Source of the DNA: Hymenobacter mellowenesis
GTDB taxonomy: Bacteria; Bacteroidota; Bacteroidia; Cytophagales; Hymenobacteraceae
DNA: 45,157 nucleotides
Direction: 5' to 3'
Assembly (NCBI RefSeq): GCF_030581005.1
Contig: NZ_JAUQSX010000023.1
Coordinates: 1-45,157 of the forward strand
Shown: piece by piece, positions 30,232 through 37,246 of the stretch
Numbering within the stretch: position 1 is the first letter of the stretch
Layout of the letters: each line of letters starts with the position of its first letter
Position numbers and translations under genes: made by a program
Notes under the pieces: model-generated
Database searches by the model: none
Told to the model about the DNA's origin: nothing
Seen by the model: the letters and a program-made list of their open reading frames with translations, nothing else

Positions 30232-31248
30232 TTAATTATTCAGTCCACCCAACCGCAGCGGCGGGTTGCGTTCCAATTCGCGGGTAGTGCTTTCGGGCAA
30301 ATCCTGAATCACCTGCGGGTTCACCACCGGCAATTCGTAGTGGTTTTGAGCAATAACGGAGGCGCGGTTGATGTGTGCCGGACCTTCGAGTACCCAATCC
30401 GACGTTTCCTTTTTGTCGAAGCGGCACTCGTTGCAAATCCACTCTTTCACCTCGCCGTACTCGTCCTTGCGGGCGGTTACACGCAGCACGTCTTTGCCTT
30501 TGTACCACAGCGTAACGCGGCCGTTGCACTTGTCGGTTTTACAGTCTCGGTGCGCGTTCACAGGCTTGGTGAACCACACGCGCTGTTTGAAGCGGAAGGT
30601 TTTATCGGTCAGCGCGCCCACCGGGCACACGTCGATGACGTTGCCACTGAACTCGTTGTCGATGATGTTCTCGATATAGGTACCGATTTCCGAGGCATCG
30701 CCGCGGCCCAGCACGCCGTGTACGCGCTCGGGCGTGAGCTGGTCGGCGGTGTATACGCAGCGGTAGCACAGGATGCAGCGCGTCATGTGCAGCTGGATGA
30801 GCGGGCCGATGTCGATTTTCTCGAAGGTGCGGCGCTCTTCTTCGTAGCGGGTGGTGCTCACGCCGTGCTCAAAGGCGAAATCCTGCAGACTGCACTCGCC
30901 GGCCTGGTCGCACACCGGGCAGTCGAGCGGGTGGTTGATGAGCAGCATCTCCACGATGCCCTTGCGCACGTCCATCACCTGCTGGTTGATGGTGTTTTCC
31001 ACCACCATGCCGTCCTGCACCGTGGTGATGCACGAGGCCACCAGCTTGGGCATGGGGCGCGGGTCTTTGGCCGAGCCGGCCGAAACCTTCACCAAACAGG
31101 CGCGGCACTTGCCGCCCGAGCCCTTCAGCGGGGTGTAGTAGCACATGGCGGGTGGCACGATGCCGCCGCCAATCTGGCGGGCCGCGTTCAGGATGGTGGT
31201 TCCGTCCGGAACTTCCACCTCAATGCCGTCGAACGTTATTTTAGCCAT
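30232..31248 (-). CDS. nuoG: NADH-quinone oxidoreductase subunit G, short form
   Basis: Peripheral-arm electron carrier of complex I. The 338-residue protein has the N-terminal [2Fe-2S] domain (CYYTPLKGSGGKCRACLVKV, cluster N1b), the N5 motif HPLDCPVCDQAGEC with its His ligand (Hx3Cx2Cx5C), and the N4 set CILCYRC with VCPVGAL. It stops after a short region with CKTDKCNGRVTLWYKGKDVL. The large molybdopterin-like C-terminal domain of Escherichia coli NuoG (about 900 residues in all) is missing. A short NuoG of this size is, as I recall, usual in Bacteroidota, so this is the lineage form rather than a truncation. Elements of family A lie on both sides of the gene. Confidence 0.94.
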   Translation of the reverse strand: MAKITFDGIEVEVPDGTTILNAARQIGGGIVPPAMCYYTPLKGSGGKCRACLVKVSAGSAKDPRPMPKLVASCITTVQDGMVVENTINQQVMDVRKGIVEMLLINHPLDCPVCDQAGECSLQDFAFEHGVSTTRYEEERRTFEKIDIGPLIQLHMTRCILCYRCVYTADQLTPERVHGVLGRGDASEIGTYIENIIDNEFSGNVIDVCPVGALTDKTFRFKQRVWFTKPVNAHRDCKTDKCNGRVTLWYKGKDVLRVTARKDEYGEVKEWICNECRFDKKETSDWVLEGPAHINRASVIAQNHYELPVVNPQVIQDLPESTTRELERNPPLRLGGLNN

Positions 31249-31270
31249 TGGTATAGTATTGTCTTTAGGT

Positions 31271-31376
31271 CGTCATGCCGAGCGTAGCGCAGCGAAGTCG
31301 AAGCATCTCTACCGGGTAAGTAATTCAATCAATTCAACGAAGCGGTAGAGATGCTTCGGCTTTAATCAGCATGACG
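31271..31376 (+). repeat. Paired inverted repeat, family A, chimeric and decayed
   Basis: Left arm 31271-31314 and right arm 31343-31376. The outer CGTCATGC/GCATGACG and the inner CGAAGCATCTCTACCG and its complement pair; the middles differ. The left arm contains both the A1 core (GCGCAGCGAAG) and the A2 core (GCGAAGTCGAAGC). Spacer 28 nt. It lies between nuoF and nuoG. Confidence 0.85.
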
Positions 31377-31393
31377 TTCTGTTATTCTGCCAT

Positions 31394-32734
31394 TTAAGCC
31401 AGCACCGCCGCGCCGCGATAGGCCGCGCCAGGAGCAGTGGCTTCTTTAGGATTGGTCACGTGCCACTCAAACTCGTGGCGGAAGTGGCGCACTGCTGCTG
31501 CTACCGGCCAGGCGGCTGCTTCGCCCAGCGGGCAAATGGTGTTGCCCTCAATCTGCTTGGCTACGCTCACCAGCAGGTCGATGTCGTGCATCGAGCCGTG
31601 ACCGTGCTCCAGGCGGTGCAGTACCTTTTCCATCCAGCCGGTTCCCTCGCGGCAAGGCGAGCACTGCCCGCACGACTCATGGTGATAGAAGCGCGAAAAA
31701 TTCCAGGTGTTCTTCACGATGCACGTCGTTTCGTCCATCGCAATGAAGCCGCCGGAACCCAGCATGGTGCCCGTCACGAAGCCGCCGTCGCTTAGCGACT
31801 CGTAAGTCATCAGTCGATTTTCGCCAGCAGCCGTTTTCAGAATCAGCTCTTTCGGCAGAATCGGTACGGATGAACCACCGGCTACTACCGCTTTCAGGTC
31901 GCGCCCTTTCCAGATGCCGCCGCAGTACTCGTCGGAGTAAATGAATTCCTCAACGGGCACGCCCAACTCAATTTCGTAAATGCCCGGCTTATTCAAGTGG
32001 CCGCAAGCCGAAATCAGCTTGGTGCCCGTGCTTTTGCCCACGCCGAGCTTGGCGTATTCGTCGCCGCCTTCGTTGATAATCGGAACTACTGCGGCGATGG
32101 TTTCCACGTTATTTACCACCGTGGGGCGGGCGTAGAGGCCCTGCACAGCTGGGAACGGCGGCTTGTTGCGCGGGTTGCCGCGCTTGCCTTCCAATGATTC
32201 CAGTAGCGCGGTTTCCTCGCCGCATATATAGGCACCAGCCCCGGGATGCACGTGCAAATCGAGCGAGTAGCCTGAGCCGAGAATGTTCTCGCCCAAGAAA
32301 CCCGCTGCGTAGGCTTCGGCAATGGCCTTTTCCAGAATCCGCAGCACGTACAACAACTCGCCGCGGATGTAGATGTAGCTGGTGCGCGCGCCCAGGGCGT
32401 AGCTGCCCGTAATCATGCCCTCGATGAGCAGGTGGGGCAGCTTCGACATCAACTGCCGGTCTTTGAAGGTGCCGGGCTCCGATTCGTCGGCGTTGCAGAC
32501 GAGGTAGCGTGGCACGCCCTCCGGCTTGGCCAGGAAGCTCCACTTCATGCCCGTGGGGAAGCCTGCGCCGCCGCGCCCGCGCAGGCCCGACTTCTTCACT
32601 TCTTCCACCACTTCGTCGGGCGTCATGGTTTTGAGCGCCTTTTCCACGGAGCGGTAGCCGCCGTGCTTGCGGTACACCTCGAAGGTATTGATGCCCTCGA
32701 CGTTGATATGTTCAGTTAATAGCTTGCGGCCCAT
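31394..32734 (-). CDS. nuoF: NADH-quinone oxidoreductase subunit F
   Basis: NADH-oxidising subunit with FMN and cluster N3. The 446-residue protein has the FMN/NADH glycine-rich run GLRGRGGAGFPTGMKW near residue 52-67, CNADESEPGTFKDR near 90, GAGAYICGEETALLESLEG near 170, and the [4Fe-4S] ligands ESCGQCSPCREG with a fourth Cys in NTICPLGEAAAWP near 405. Length and order are standard. A 30-nt gap separates it from nuoE upstream, without any repeat element. Confidence 0.97.
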   Translation of the reverse strand: MGRKLLTEHINVEGINTFEVYRKHGGYRSVEKALKTMTPDEVVEEVKKSGLRGRGGAGFPTGMKWSFLAKPEGVPRYLVCNADESEPGTFKDRQLMSKLPHLLIEGMITGSYALGARTSYIYIRGELLYVLRILEKAIAEAYAAGFLGENILGSGYSLDLHVHPGAGAYICGEETALLESLEGKRGNPRNKPPFPAVQGLYARPTVVNNVETIAAVVPIINEGGDEYAKLGVGKSTGTKLISACGHLNKPGIYEIELGVPVEEFIYSDEYCGGIWKGRDLKAVVAGGSSVPILPKELILKTAAGENRLMTYESLSDGGFVTGTMLGSGGFIAMDETTCIVKNTWNFSRFYHHESCGQCSPCREGTGWMEKVLHRLEHGHGSMHDIDLLVSVAKQIEGNTICPLGEAAAWPVAAAVRHFRHEFEWHVTNPKEATAPGAAYRGAAVLA

Positions 32735-32764
32735 AATGGTAAGCGTTGTGCTGATGGCCAGCTT

Positions 32765-33337
32765 TTAGTAATTCTTCAACGAGTTCGGCAGGCCCGCTTC
32801 CTCCCAAGGCAGGATAGGACGATGCACTAGGCTCTTCAATTCGTTCAGCATGGCGTTCACTGCTTCGGGCGTGTCCAACTGCTCATAGTATTTCTCGCGC
32901 ACCTGCACGATGGGAGCGAAGCCACAGGCGGCCAGGCACTCCACTTCCTTCAGCGTGAAAGTCCCGTCGGGCGAGGTGCCGCCTACCTTAGCACCGGTGA
33001 TGCGCTCTAGGTGCGCCGTCAGCTCATCGGAGCCGCGCAGCATACAGGGGCCCGTGCGGCAAATCTCCAGCACGTGCTTGCCCACCGGCTTGAGGTTGTA
33101 CTGGGTGTAGAACGACGACACCTCGTACACTTCAATCGGTTTGATATTCAGCGTTTCGGCCACCAGGTCCTGCACCTCGGGGCTTACCCAGCCGCCGAAC
33201 TCGGCTTGCGCGATGTGCAGAATCGGCAGCAGGGCCGACTTGCTCCGGTCTTCCGGGTAGTGCGTGAGCAGGCGCTTGATTTCCGCCTGGGCGGCGGCAG
33301 AGAATTGCGGTTTGGTGGGCGCGGTGGTCGGCTCCAT
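32765..33337 (-). CDS. nuoE: NADH-quinone oxidoreductase subunit E
   Basis: Thioredoxin-fold subunit holding cluster N1a. The 190-residue protein has the four ligands in CRTGPC (Cx4C) and CLAAC (Cx3C), with the N-terminal helical region SALLPILHIAQAEFGGWVS. The ATG at 33337 is chosen; a TTG at 33355 is open but would almost overlap the nuoD stop. The C-terminal extension RPILPWEEAGLPNSLKNY after the core is longer than in E. coli NuoE. Confidence 0.96.
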   Translation of the reverse strand: MEPTTAPTKPQFSAAAQAEIKRLLTHYPEDRSKSALLPILHIAQAEFGGWVSPEVQDLVAETLNIKPIEVYEVSSFYTQYNLKPVGKHVLEICRTGPCMLRGSDELTAHLERITGAKVGGTSPDGTFTLKEVECLAACGFAPIVQVREKYYEQLDTPEAVNAMLNELKSLVHRPILPWEEAGLPNSLKNY

Positions 33338-33358
33338 AGCAGTCAATTTCAACAAAAA

Positions 33359-34621
33359 CTAAGCGTCCAGCTCGCCGGCGATGACGTTCATGGACGAGAG
33401 AATGACAATGGCGTCCGACAGCGTCGTGCCCACGGCCATTTCAGGATAAGCCTGATAATAGATGAAGCAGGGCCGGCGGAAATGCAGGCGATACGGCGTG
33501 CGGCCGCCGTCCGAAATCAGGTAAAAGCCCAGCTCACCGTTGCCGCCCTCCACGGAGTGATATACTTCACCAACAGGCGCATCAATCTCGCCCATCACGA
33601 TTTTGAAGTGGTAAATCAGGGCCTCCATGTTCTTGTATACTTCCGGCTTGGTGGGCAGGTAGTAGTGCGGAGCGTCGGCGTGGTAGGGGCCGTCGGGCAG
33701 CTTGTCGAGGGCCTGATTGATGATGCGCAGGCTCTGCCAGATTTCCTCGTTGCGCACAATGAACCGGTCGTAGGTGTCGCCGTTGGTGCCCACCGGAATA
33801 TCAAACTCGAAGTCTTCGTAGCTCGAATACGGGTTCATGGCGCGCACGTCGTAGTCGACGCCGGCGGCCCGCAGGTTGGGGCCGGTGAAACCGTAGCTCA
33901 ACGCCTTTTCCGCCGAAATCGGGCCCACGTTCACCACGCGGTCCATGAAAATGCGGTTGCGGTTGAACATGTTCTCGAACTCCTTCATTACCGCCGGAAA
34001 GCTTTTCAGCCAGGCGCGGAGCTTGTCGAGGGCGGCGGGGGAGAGGTCGCGCTCCATGCCGCCCACGCGGCCCATGTTGGTGGTGAGGCGGGCGCCGCAC
34101 ACCTCCTCGTAGATTTCGTAAATCTTCTCGCGCTCCTGGAACACGTAGAGGAAACCGGTGAAGGCCCCCGTGTCAACGCCCAGAATCGAGTTGCAGATGA
34201 GGTGGTCGGCGATGCGGGCCAACTCCATCATAATCACGCGGATATACTGGGCACGCTTCGGTACGGTAACACCGAGCAGCTTCTCCACCGTCATGTGCCA
34301 GCCCAGGTTGTTGATGGGCGACGAACAGTAATTCATCCGGTCGGTGAGGGTGGTAATCTGGTAGAACGGCTTGCGTTCGGCCAGTTTCTCGAAGGCGCGG
34401 TGGATATAGCCAATTGTAGGCACGCCCGACACGATGCGCTCGCCATCCATCTGGAGGATGTTCTGGAAAATGCCGTGCGTGGCGGGGTGCGTGGGGCCCA
34501 GGTTCAGCGTCGTCAGCTCCTGGCTGAAGTCGTTGAGAATGGGCATCAGCTGGCCGGGGCGCTGGGCGGCGGCCTCTTCCTGAATCTTGTGGGTGCCTGC
34601 CAGGGCGTCGTTTACTGCCAT
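33359..34621 (-). CDS. nuoD: NADH-quinone oxidoreductase subunit D
   Basis: 49-kDa subunit that forms the quinone-binding cavity with NuoB and NuoH. The 420-residue protein carries TTLNLGPTHPATHGIFQ near residue 35-51, the HRAFEKLAE region, GVDTGAFTGFLYVFQERE, RVGGMERDL and SVEGGNGELGFYLISDGGRTPYRLHFR near residue 355-380. NuoC and NuoD are separate, unlike the fused NuoCD of E. coli. It is separated from nuoC by a family D element. Confidence 0.97.
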   Translation of the reverse strand: MAVNDALAGTHKIQEEAAAQRPGQLMPILNDFSQELTTLNLGPTHPATHGIFQNILQMDGERIVSGVPTIGYIHRAFEKLAERKPFYQITTLTDRMNYCSSPINNLGWHMTVEKLLGVTVPKRAQYIRVIMMELARIADHLICNSILGVDTGAFTGFLYVFQEREKIYEIYEEVCGARLTTNMGRVGGMERDLSPAALDKLRAWLKSFPAVMKEFENMFNRNRIFMDRVVNVGPISAEKALSYGFTGPNLRAAGVDYDVRAMNPYSSYEDFEFDIPVGTNGDTYDRFIVRNEEIWQSLRIINQALDKLPDGPYHADAPHYYLPTKPEVYKNMEALIYHFKIVMGEIDAPVGEVYHSVEGGNGELGFYLISDGGRTPYRLHFRRPCFIYYQAYPEMAVGTTLSDAIVILSSMNVIAGELDA

Positions 34622-34634
34622 TGTTATTGGTGCC

Positions 34635-34732
34635 TGGTGCTTGGTTGTTGGTGCTTGGTACCTAAGTTTCTAAATAATGCCTGGTTTTGCTTCTGTTTGT
34701 GCCAAGCACCAAGCACTAACAACCAAGCACCA
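34635..34732 (+). repeat. Paired inverted repeat, family D (TTGGTGC type)
   Basis: Arms 34635-34660 and 34707-34732 match at 24 of 26 positions around a 46-nt spacer. The arms consist of repeated TTGGTGC/TTGGTTG words, and extra copies extend outward on the left (from 34627) and inward on the right (from 34699). It fills the 115-nt nuoC-nuoD gap. Confidence 0.88.
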
Positions 34733-34736
34733 AATT

Positions 34737-35297
34737 CTATCGTCCGAAAAACAGGTCGGTTTTGTCTTCGCGGGTACCGTCTTCGACGGGGTATTCGCGC
34801 CGCATCGGGTGGTAATCCATGTCCTCCACGTTGAGGATGCGAATGAGGTTGGGGTGGCCAGTGAAGATGATGCCGAAGAAATCGTAGGCCTCGCGCTCCA
34901 TCCAGTTGGCCGTGTTGTAGAGGTCGGTCAGGGTCGGCACCACCGGGTCGGCAATCGGGAAGAAGATTTTCAGGCGGAGCCGGATGTTCTTCGTCATGCT
35001 GTGCAGGTGGTAAATCATACCCAACTCCTGGCCCGGGTTCTCGGGGTAGTTGATGCCGCACATGGTGGTCAGGAAGTGGAATTTCAATTCCTGGTCCTGC
35101 TGCAGGCCGGCAATGATGTCGTGGATGCGTTCCCGCGTGGTGGTCGCCGTCAGCAGGCCGTAGGGCTCGTGCACGTCGGTGAACGTGCCCTCGCCAAACA
35201 GGCGGGTGAGCAACGCCAGCACCTGCGCATTCTGGGCCTTTATTGGGTCTTCGGCAACGGGCGCTTCGGGAGCGGCGGCAGCATCTTGAGGAGTCAT
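34737..35297 (-). CDS. nuoC: NADH-quinone oxidoreductase subunit C
   Basis: 30-kDa peripheral-arm subunit. The 186-residue protein has a variable N-terminus (MTPQDAAAAPEAPVAED) and the conserved core: HFLTTMCGINYPE, MIYHLHSMTKNIRLRLKIFFP, then VVPTLTDLYNTANWMEREAYDFFGIIFTGHPNLIRIL near residue 115-150, and the last signature HPMRREYPVED. It lies between two repeat elements of different families. Confidence 0.96.
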   Translation of the reverse strand: MTPQDAAAAPEAPVAEDPIKAQNAQVLALLTRLFGEGTFTDVHEPYGLLTATTTRERIHDIIAGLQQDQELKFHFLTTMCGINYPENPGQELGMIYHLHSMTKNIRLRLKIFFPIADPVVPTLTDLYNTANWMEREAYDFFGIIFTGHPNLIRILNVEDMDYHPMRREYPVEDGTREDKTDLFFGR

Positions 35298-35305
35298 TTG
35301 AGAAG

Positions 35306-35381
35306 GTATTGAGTATTGAGTAGCAAGTAGTAAGACTGTGCTTTGTCAGGGTCTTACTACTTGCTACTCAATACTAACTAC
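35306..35381 (+). repeat. Paired inverted repeat, family C (AGTATTGAGTAG type)
   Basis: Arms 35306-35336 and 35351-35381 match at 29 of 31 positions around a 14-nt spacer. Words GTATTGA/GAGTAG repeat within the arm. The right arm includes the TAG stop codon of nuoB (35378-35380). It shares AGTATTGAGTAGCAAG with the element at 11087. Confidence 0.9.
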
Positions 35382-35935
35382 TTGATGTTGTAAGACGCCA
35401 GCAACTCCTGGTATTCAGGCGCGTTGCGGCGGCGGAAGGATTCGTTGCGGGCGAGGTCCTGCACGCGCATCAGGCCATCGAGCACCTGCTCGGGGCGGGG
35501 CGGGCAGCCGGGCACGTACACATCGACCGGGATGATGCGGTCGATGCCTTGCAGCACCGAGTAGGAGTCGAAAATGCCGCCCGAGCAGGCGCAGGCGCCC
35601 ATGGCCAGCACCCAGCGGGGCTCGGCCATCTGCTCATACACCTGCTTCACGATGGGGGCCATTTTCTTGGCAATGGTGCCCATCACCATCAGCAAATCAG
35701 CCTGACGGGGCGAGAAGCTGGGGCGCTCCGAGCCGAAGCGGGAAATATCGTAGTGCGAGCCCATGGTGGCCATGAACTCGATGCCGCAGCAGGACGTGGC
35801 GAAGGGCAGGGGCCAGAGGGAGTTGGCGCGGGCCATGCCCACCACTTTCTCCAGCGAGGTGGCGAAAAAGCCGGCGCCCTCCACGCCCTCGGGCGCTTCG
35901 ACGGTTTTTATTTCAGGAACTCGGTTATCAGCCAT
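35378..35935 (-). CDS. nuoB: NADH-quinone oxidoreductase subunit B
   Basis: Subunit carrying the terminal cluster N2 at the quinone site. The 185-residue protein has the tandem Cys pair and further ligands in FATSCCGIEFM, GACACSGG and VPGCPPRPE, with the loop SRFGSERPSFSPRQADLLMVMGT. The ATG at 35935 is chosen over a TTG at 35950, which would fall 5 nt from the nuoA stop. Its stop codon is inside a family C repeat element, suggesting the element inserted at or just after the stop. Confidence 0.97.
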   Translation of the reverse strand: MADNRVPEIKTVEAPEGVEGAGFFATSLEKVVGMARANSLWPLPFATSCCGIEFMATMGSHYDISRFGSERPSFSPRQADLLMVMGTIAKKMAPIVKQVYEQMAEPRWVLAMGACACSGGIFDSYSVLQGIDRIIPVDVYVPGCPPRPEQVLDGLMRVQDLARNESFRRRNAPEYQELLASYNIK

Positions 35936-35955
35936 AGTTATAAGAGACAAGCAGA

Positions 35956-36417
35956 TTAAGCGGCTTTCGCTACTTGGGCGGGCCGATTTTCTAACACCGG
36001 CGTGGCGGTGAAAGTTTGGCGCTCAGTCGCTTCGTTCCAGCGCAAAATGCCCTTTTTGATGATGTAGAAGAAGCCGGCCAGCAGCAGGGCCATGAACACA
36101 ATCATCTCGATGAAGCCGGCGCGGCCGAGGGCGCGGAAGTTCACGGCCCAGGGGTACATGAAGATAACCTCGACGTCGAACAGCACGAACACAATGGCCG
36201 TGAGGAAGTATTTCACCGAAATTGGGGTGCGGGCATTGCCCACCGACTCGATGCCGCACTCAAAGGCCTCATTCTTCACCTTGCTGCTGCGCTTGGGGCC
36301 TACAAGATGCGAAACCACCATGGCGAAGGCCACAAAAGCCAGGGCCAGACCGAATTGGATGACGATGGGGAGATAGTCGGAGGGCTGATAATTGGCAGCC
36401 GGCAGGGCTAGGTACAT
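35956..36417 (-). CDS. nuoA: NADH-quinone oxidoreductase subunit A
   Basis: Small membrane subunit of complex I. The 153-residue protein has three TMs, with KNEAFECGIESVGNAR in the first loop and KYFLTAIVFVLFDVEVIFMYPWAV in TM2, both family hallmarks, and a longer polar C-terminus. It is the first gene of the operon, with an excellent promoter 45 nt upstream. The ATG at 36417 is preferred over a TTG at 36426. Confidence 0.96.
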   Translation of the reverse strand: MYLALPAANYQPSDYLPIVIQFGLALAFVAFAMVVSHLVGPKRSSKVKNEAFECGIESVGNARTPISVKYFLTAIVFVLFDVEVIFMYPWAVNFRALGRAGFIEMIVFMALLLAGFFYIIKKGILRWNEATERQTFTATPVLENRPAQVAKAA

Positions 36418-36461
36418 AGAGGTCAATTATATAGCATTCAGGCTTCACGGGCGCTGAAGGG

Positions 36462-36492
36462 CAAAGGTAGCGCCCACGGGGTTGGGGCGCAA
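36462..36492 (-). promoter_or_regulatory. Promoter of the nuo operon
   Basis: On the minus strand: TTG (36492-36490), 20-nt spacer, TACCTTTG (36469-36462), an exact TAnnTTTG. It drives nuoA to nuoJ; no other consensus promoter is evident within the operon gaps, which are filled by repeats. Confidence 0.72.
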
Positions 36493-36522
36493 TGTTGGGG
36501 CGGCTGCCATGCCACGGAAGTG

Positions 36523-36530
36523 TATATTTG
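36523..36530 (+). promoter_or_regulatory. Putative -7 box for the Uma2-type gene
   Basis: TATATTTG, an exact TAnnTTTG, 18 nt before the ATG. A TTG at 36495-36497 lies 25 nt upstream, longer than usual. It is back to back with the nuo promoter. Confidence 0.5.
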
Positions 36531-36548
36531 AAGGAAAAGCAACGACTC

Positions 36549-37175
36549 ATGGGACAAGCCGAACCGCAGCCGCGCCGTTATACGGTAGAAGAATACCTCG
36601 CTATGGAAAAGCAGAGTGAGGTGCGCCACGAGTTTTTTGAAGGCGAGATTTTTGCCATGGCCGGCGCTGACATCTCGCACAATTTGATTGGAGGTAATTT
36701 TTTAGTGGCTTTCAAGCAAGCCTTGCGCGGCAAGCCCTGTCGGGCTTTGATGGAAGGCGTGCAGCTAGCCATGCAGGAAGGCCGGCACTACACTTACCCC
36801 GACGTGATGATAACCTGCGACGCGGCCGACCAGCAAGCCAAGCGCATCGTGAAGGCGCCGGTGCTGCTGGTTGAAATCCTGTCGCCATCTACTTCGGAAT
36901 ACGACCGGGGGCGCAAATTCAACCAATACAAGCAGCTGCCGTCGTTGCAGCACTACTTGCTGGTATCGCAGGAATGCTGGCTAGTGGAGTGGCTGCAACC
37001 ACTGGAGAGTGGTCGTTGGAGTCACACAATGCTGCTGGAACCCGAAGATGCCCTCGCAATTCCCAACCTGAACATCAACCTGACTGTGGGGGAGATTTAC
37101 GAAGGAACCGAAGTGGCGCCGCTCAAAATTGTGGCGGAAGAATACACAGTTGCCTACGCCGGCCAGCGGTTTTAG
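36549..37175 (+). CDS. Uma2 family (DUF820) putative endonuclease
   Basis: A 208-residue protein of the restriction-endonuclease-like fold family common in Cyanobacteria and Bacteroidota. It shows RRYTVEEYLAMEKQSEVRHEFFEGEIFAMAGA (the Y-E-x-x-x-G-x-x-x-M-x-G head), the nuclease-type site YPDVMITCD followed by KAPVLLVEILSPSTSEYDRGRKFNQYKQLPSLQHYLLVSQ, where Asp and the E-x-L/E-I pair are the predicted metal ligands. The biological role of the family is unclear. The ATG at 36549 is chosen. It is transcribed divergently from nuo and ends at its own terminator. Confidence 0.9.
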   Translation: MGQAEPQPRRYTVEEYLAMEKQSEVRHEFFEGEIFAMAGADISHNLIGGNFLVAFKQALRGKPCRALMEGVQLAMQEGRHYTYPDVMITCDAADQQAKRIVKAPVLLVEILSPSTSEYDRGRKFNQYKQLPSLQHYLLVSQECWLVEWLQPLESGRWSHTMLLEPEDALAIPNLNINLTVGEIYEGTEVAPLKIVAEEYTVAYAGQRF

Positions 37176-37192
37176 AAAAAAATGACTGAAGC

Positions 37193-37229
37193 AAAAAAGC
37201 CCCGCACTCAATCAGTGCGGGGCTTTTTT
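37193..37229. terminator. Bidirectional terminator, Uma2 gene / pruA
   Basis: AAAAAAGCCCCGCACT and AGTGCGGGGCTTTTTT form a perfect stem around CAATC, between two converging genes. Confidence 0.94.
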
Positions 37230-37246
37230 ATTGACTTTATCAGTAC

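Noticed and set aside
30114..31376. Reading the nuo gap hairpins as rho-independent terminators
   Set aside because: They lack T-runs after the stem on the minus strand, and stopping here would cut the operon before nuoG or nuoH.
33011..34834. A 607-residue open frame on the plus strand
   Set aside because: Antisense to nuoD and nuoE, which have clear conserved motifs. The frame is a by-product of high GC at third positions.
7909..35381. CRISPR array
   Set aside because: The repeats occur as single inverted pairs in separate gaps with no regular direct spacing and no cas genes.
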